Source of the DNA: a virus
Reading direction: 5' to 3' (one strand)
Virus record (IMG/VR): IMGVR_UViG_3300018405_000075
Location: 1 to 21,045 of that record
Length of the DNA stretch: 21,045 nucleotides
The notes below the pieces were generated by a model. The model searched no databases. It saw only the letters and a program-made list of their open reading frames with translations, and was not told the origin of the DNA. This document shows positions 19,905 to 21,045 of this stretch, in pieces; position 1 is the stretch's first letter; each line of letters begins with the position of its first letter. The translations under genes and the position numbers were made by a program.

Positions 19905-20306
19905 ATGCCTATGAACTCGTGGGACGAGGTGCCTCGCGGCACCACACACCAGACGGTTGATGGTCTGTTGTTCAAGCACAACCCCAGCACGGATAAATGG
20001 TCAGCGATTCATTTCTCAGGACCAACATACCGCACCGCGTTGGGGTTGGGCACATCTGTCTGGCTGCGATGCGACAAGCCGGAGTTCAAACTGATCCCCA
20101 AGCCTACGCCCATAGGCACCCACCGTGGCTCCAAACAACGCCTGATGGTCGCCGTTGGCGGCCCTTGGGACAACGAGCGCGTCGTGCTCCCGGTACCCGC
20201 GTCAAGTCGCGACCCAATGGGGCTGCCTATTCGCGTCGGTGAATGGCACGGGCGCTATAACCTGGCCACCGGCGAGTGGTCGGATATGAAAGCGGAGGCT
20301 GTATAG
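19905..20306 (+). CDS. Hypothetical protein, 133 residues
   Basis: Function unknown. ATG at 19905 follows CGGAG; a second Met two codons later is also possible. The product appears beta-rich with many Trp and Pro: MPMNSWDEVPRGTTHQTVDG, FKHNPSTDKWSAIHFSG, SKQRLMVAVGGPWDN and GEWHGRYNLATGEW. Two D-x-W / G-E-W segments suggest beta-turn repeats. No Cys cluster or membrane segment is present. The last base of its TAG stop is the G of the next gene's GTG, so both are translated together. Confidence 0.68.
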   Translation: MPMNSWDEVPRGTTHQTVDGLLFKHNPSTDKWSAIHFSGPTYRTALGLGTSVWLRCDKPEFKLIPKPTPIGTHRGSKQRLMVAVGGPWDNERVVLPVPASSRDPMGLPIRVGEWHGRYNLATGEWSDMKAEAV

Positions 20307-20530
20307 TGACCCAGACCCGCATCAGTAGCGCCGTCGAAACCTGCACCAGCACCGCTATCGGATACGCCGTGGCGGTCTGCACGCAGCTCATAGTCCTGCC
20401 TTGGTTCGGGTTCACGCCGTCCTTTAGTGAGAACTTAACCATGGCAGCCATATTTACTGTTGTCAGTCTGGTGCGCGGTTACTGGGTGCGCCGACTGTTC
20501 AACCACATCCAGTACCGGAGAACGGTATGA
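20306..20530 (+). CDS. Small two-helix membrane protein, DUF7220-like, GTG start
   Basis: A 74-residue protein. The GTG at 20306 overlaps the previous stop by one base (TAGTG), with AGCGGAGGC upstream. Two hydrophobic helices are visible, about 16 to 36 (AIGYAVAVCTQLIVLPWF) and 44 to 60 (LTMAAIFTVVSLVRGYW), followed by a basic end with RRLFNH. This is the look of a small phage inner-membrane family known as DUF7220, often found near DUF5664 genes, of unknown role. Being early and next to nucleotide genes makes a holin role unlikely. It overlaps the next ATG by 4 bases. Confidence 0.76.
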   Translation: MTQTRISSAVETCTSTAIGYAVAVCTQLIVLPWFGFTPSFSENLTMAAIFTVVSLVRGYWVRRLFNHIQYRRTV

Positions 20531-21045
20531 ATAAGCCCACCAACCCCAAGGACATCATGGCCATCGGTAAAGTTGGTATGTCTGTGTTACCAGCACAGGT
20601 AATGTTAGAGGTAGCCACGGCTATGGCCGAAGGCGCTTGTAAATACGGACTCTATAACTATCGATCTGCAGGCGTCCGCGCCAGCATCTATTACGACGCC
20701 ACGCTGCGGCACCTGATCGCGTGGTGGGAGGGCGAGGACATCGACGACGCGTCCAGCCTGTCCCACATCACTAAGGCTATCAGTAGCCTGGTCGTACTGC
20801 GCGACGCCATGCTCAACGATACGCTCACCGACGACCGCCCACCGCGCCCCAAGGTGCAGATCGGCAAGCACATCGAATCCCTCAACGAGATATGCGCCAG
20901 CTTGATCGAGCGACACAAAGGCGCGGACGTGACCCACTACACGCACGCTGACCTGGGTGGTGTGGTTGATACGCGGGTAGAGAACTACTTCCCGACCACC
21001 GACGCCCACCCGGACGCTTGGGACGAGGGTGAGAAGCGCATAAAC
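20527..21045 (+). CDS. Putative dATP/dGTP diphosphohydrolase, DUF5664-type (3' end off window)
   Basis: The first 173 codons are present; the frame is still open at the right edge. The start MNKPTNPKDI is followed by AEGACKYGLYNYRSAGVRAS (35 to 54), then YYDATLRHLIAWWEGEDIDDASSLSHITKAISSL with acids at E68, E70, D71, D73 and D74. This matches by eye the family once called DUF5664 and now named dATP/dGTP diphosphohydrolase, N-terminal domain, whose reference is the MazZ-type enzyme of Vibrio phage phiVC8. Those enzymes hydrolyse dGTP and dATP in phages that use 2-aminoadenine, but the family is wider than Z-DNA phages. It overlaps the DUF7220-like gene by 4 bases (ATGA). Confidence 0.86.
   Translation, partial: MNKPTNPKDIMAIGKVGMSVLPAQVMLEVATAMAEGACKYGLYNYRSAGVRASIYYDATLRHLIAWWEGEDIDDASSLSHITKAISSLVVLRDAMLNDTLTDDRPPRPKVQIGKHIESLNEICASLIERHKGADVTHYTHADLGGVVDTRVENYFPTTDAHPDAWDEGEKRIN

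Noticed and set aside
20306-20530. Holin
   Set aside because: It lies in the early region beside nucleotide genes and matches a DUF7220-like family better than a lysis cassette.

Overview
The window looks like a piece of a tailed double-stranded DNA phage genome, most likely a podovirus-like phage of a GC-rich gammaproteobacterium such as Pseudomonas. The reasons are the packaging and head order (small terminase, large terminase, portal, a small overlapping gene, a probable scaffold start), the many tiny early genes and the GC-rich codon use. No integrase, tRNA or rRNA is visible. The phage genus and host are inferences.

Left arm, bases 1 to 8426, minus strand. This is the late or structural operon, read right to left. 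It holds a 41-residue coiled-coil protein missed by length cut-offs, a chain of tail-fibre or appendage genes joined by overlaps or 4-base gaps, a Rho-independent terminator, an M15 peptidase (lysis enzyme) cut short by an amber codon, the small terminase, and the large terminase with a 326-residue intein in its ATP-binding loop. The portal, a TTG-started gene overlapping the portal by 140 bases, and the first 22 codons of a probable scaffold gene follow. The fibre genes are visibly more AT-rich than the rest.

Centre, bases 8427 to 10427. About 2 kb without a convincing gene lies between the two diverging transcription units. It carries a candidate late promoter, a 16-base inverted repeat, a 10-bp hairpin, a 33-base tandem repeat, and two arrays totalling thirteen GTATAC sites spaced 31-32 or 20 bases apart, which is three or two helical turns. 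The arrays flank an AT-rich core with 9-base TAGTGAAAA-type repeats and a 181-base imperfect dyad. This is the best candidate for a replication origin, partition site or master control region.

Right arm, bases 10428 to 21045, plus strand. About 28 short genes are packed with ATGA or GTGA overlaps and recurring leader sequences. The first two thirds are mostly unrecognised small proteins, including a zinc-finger-like plus Arc-type DNA-binding protein and a duplicated small gene. The last third is nucleotide and nucleic-acid metabolism: a polymerase-beta-type nucleotidyltransferase, a YopX-like protein, a DUF3268-type zinc protein, dUTPase, an Nmad5-like protein, a DEDDh 3'-5' exonuclease, a DUF7220-like membrane protein, and the start of a DUF5664-type dATP/dGTP diphosphohydrolase. 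Together these suggest control of the dNTP pool and possibly a modified-base genome.
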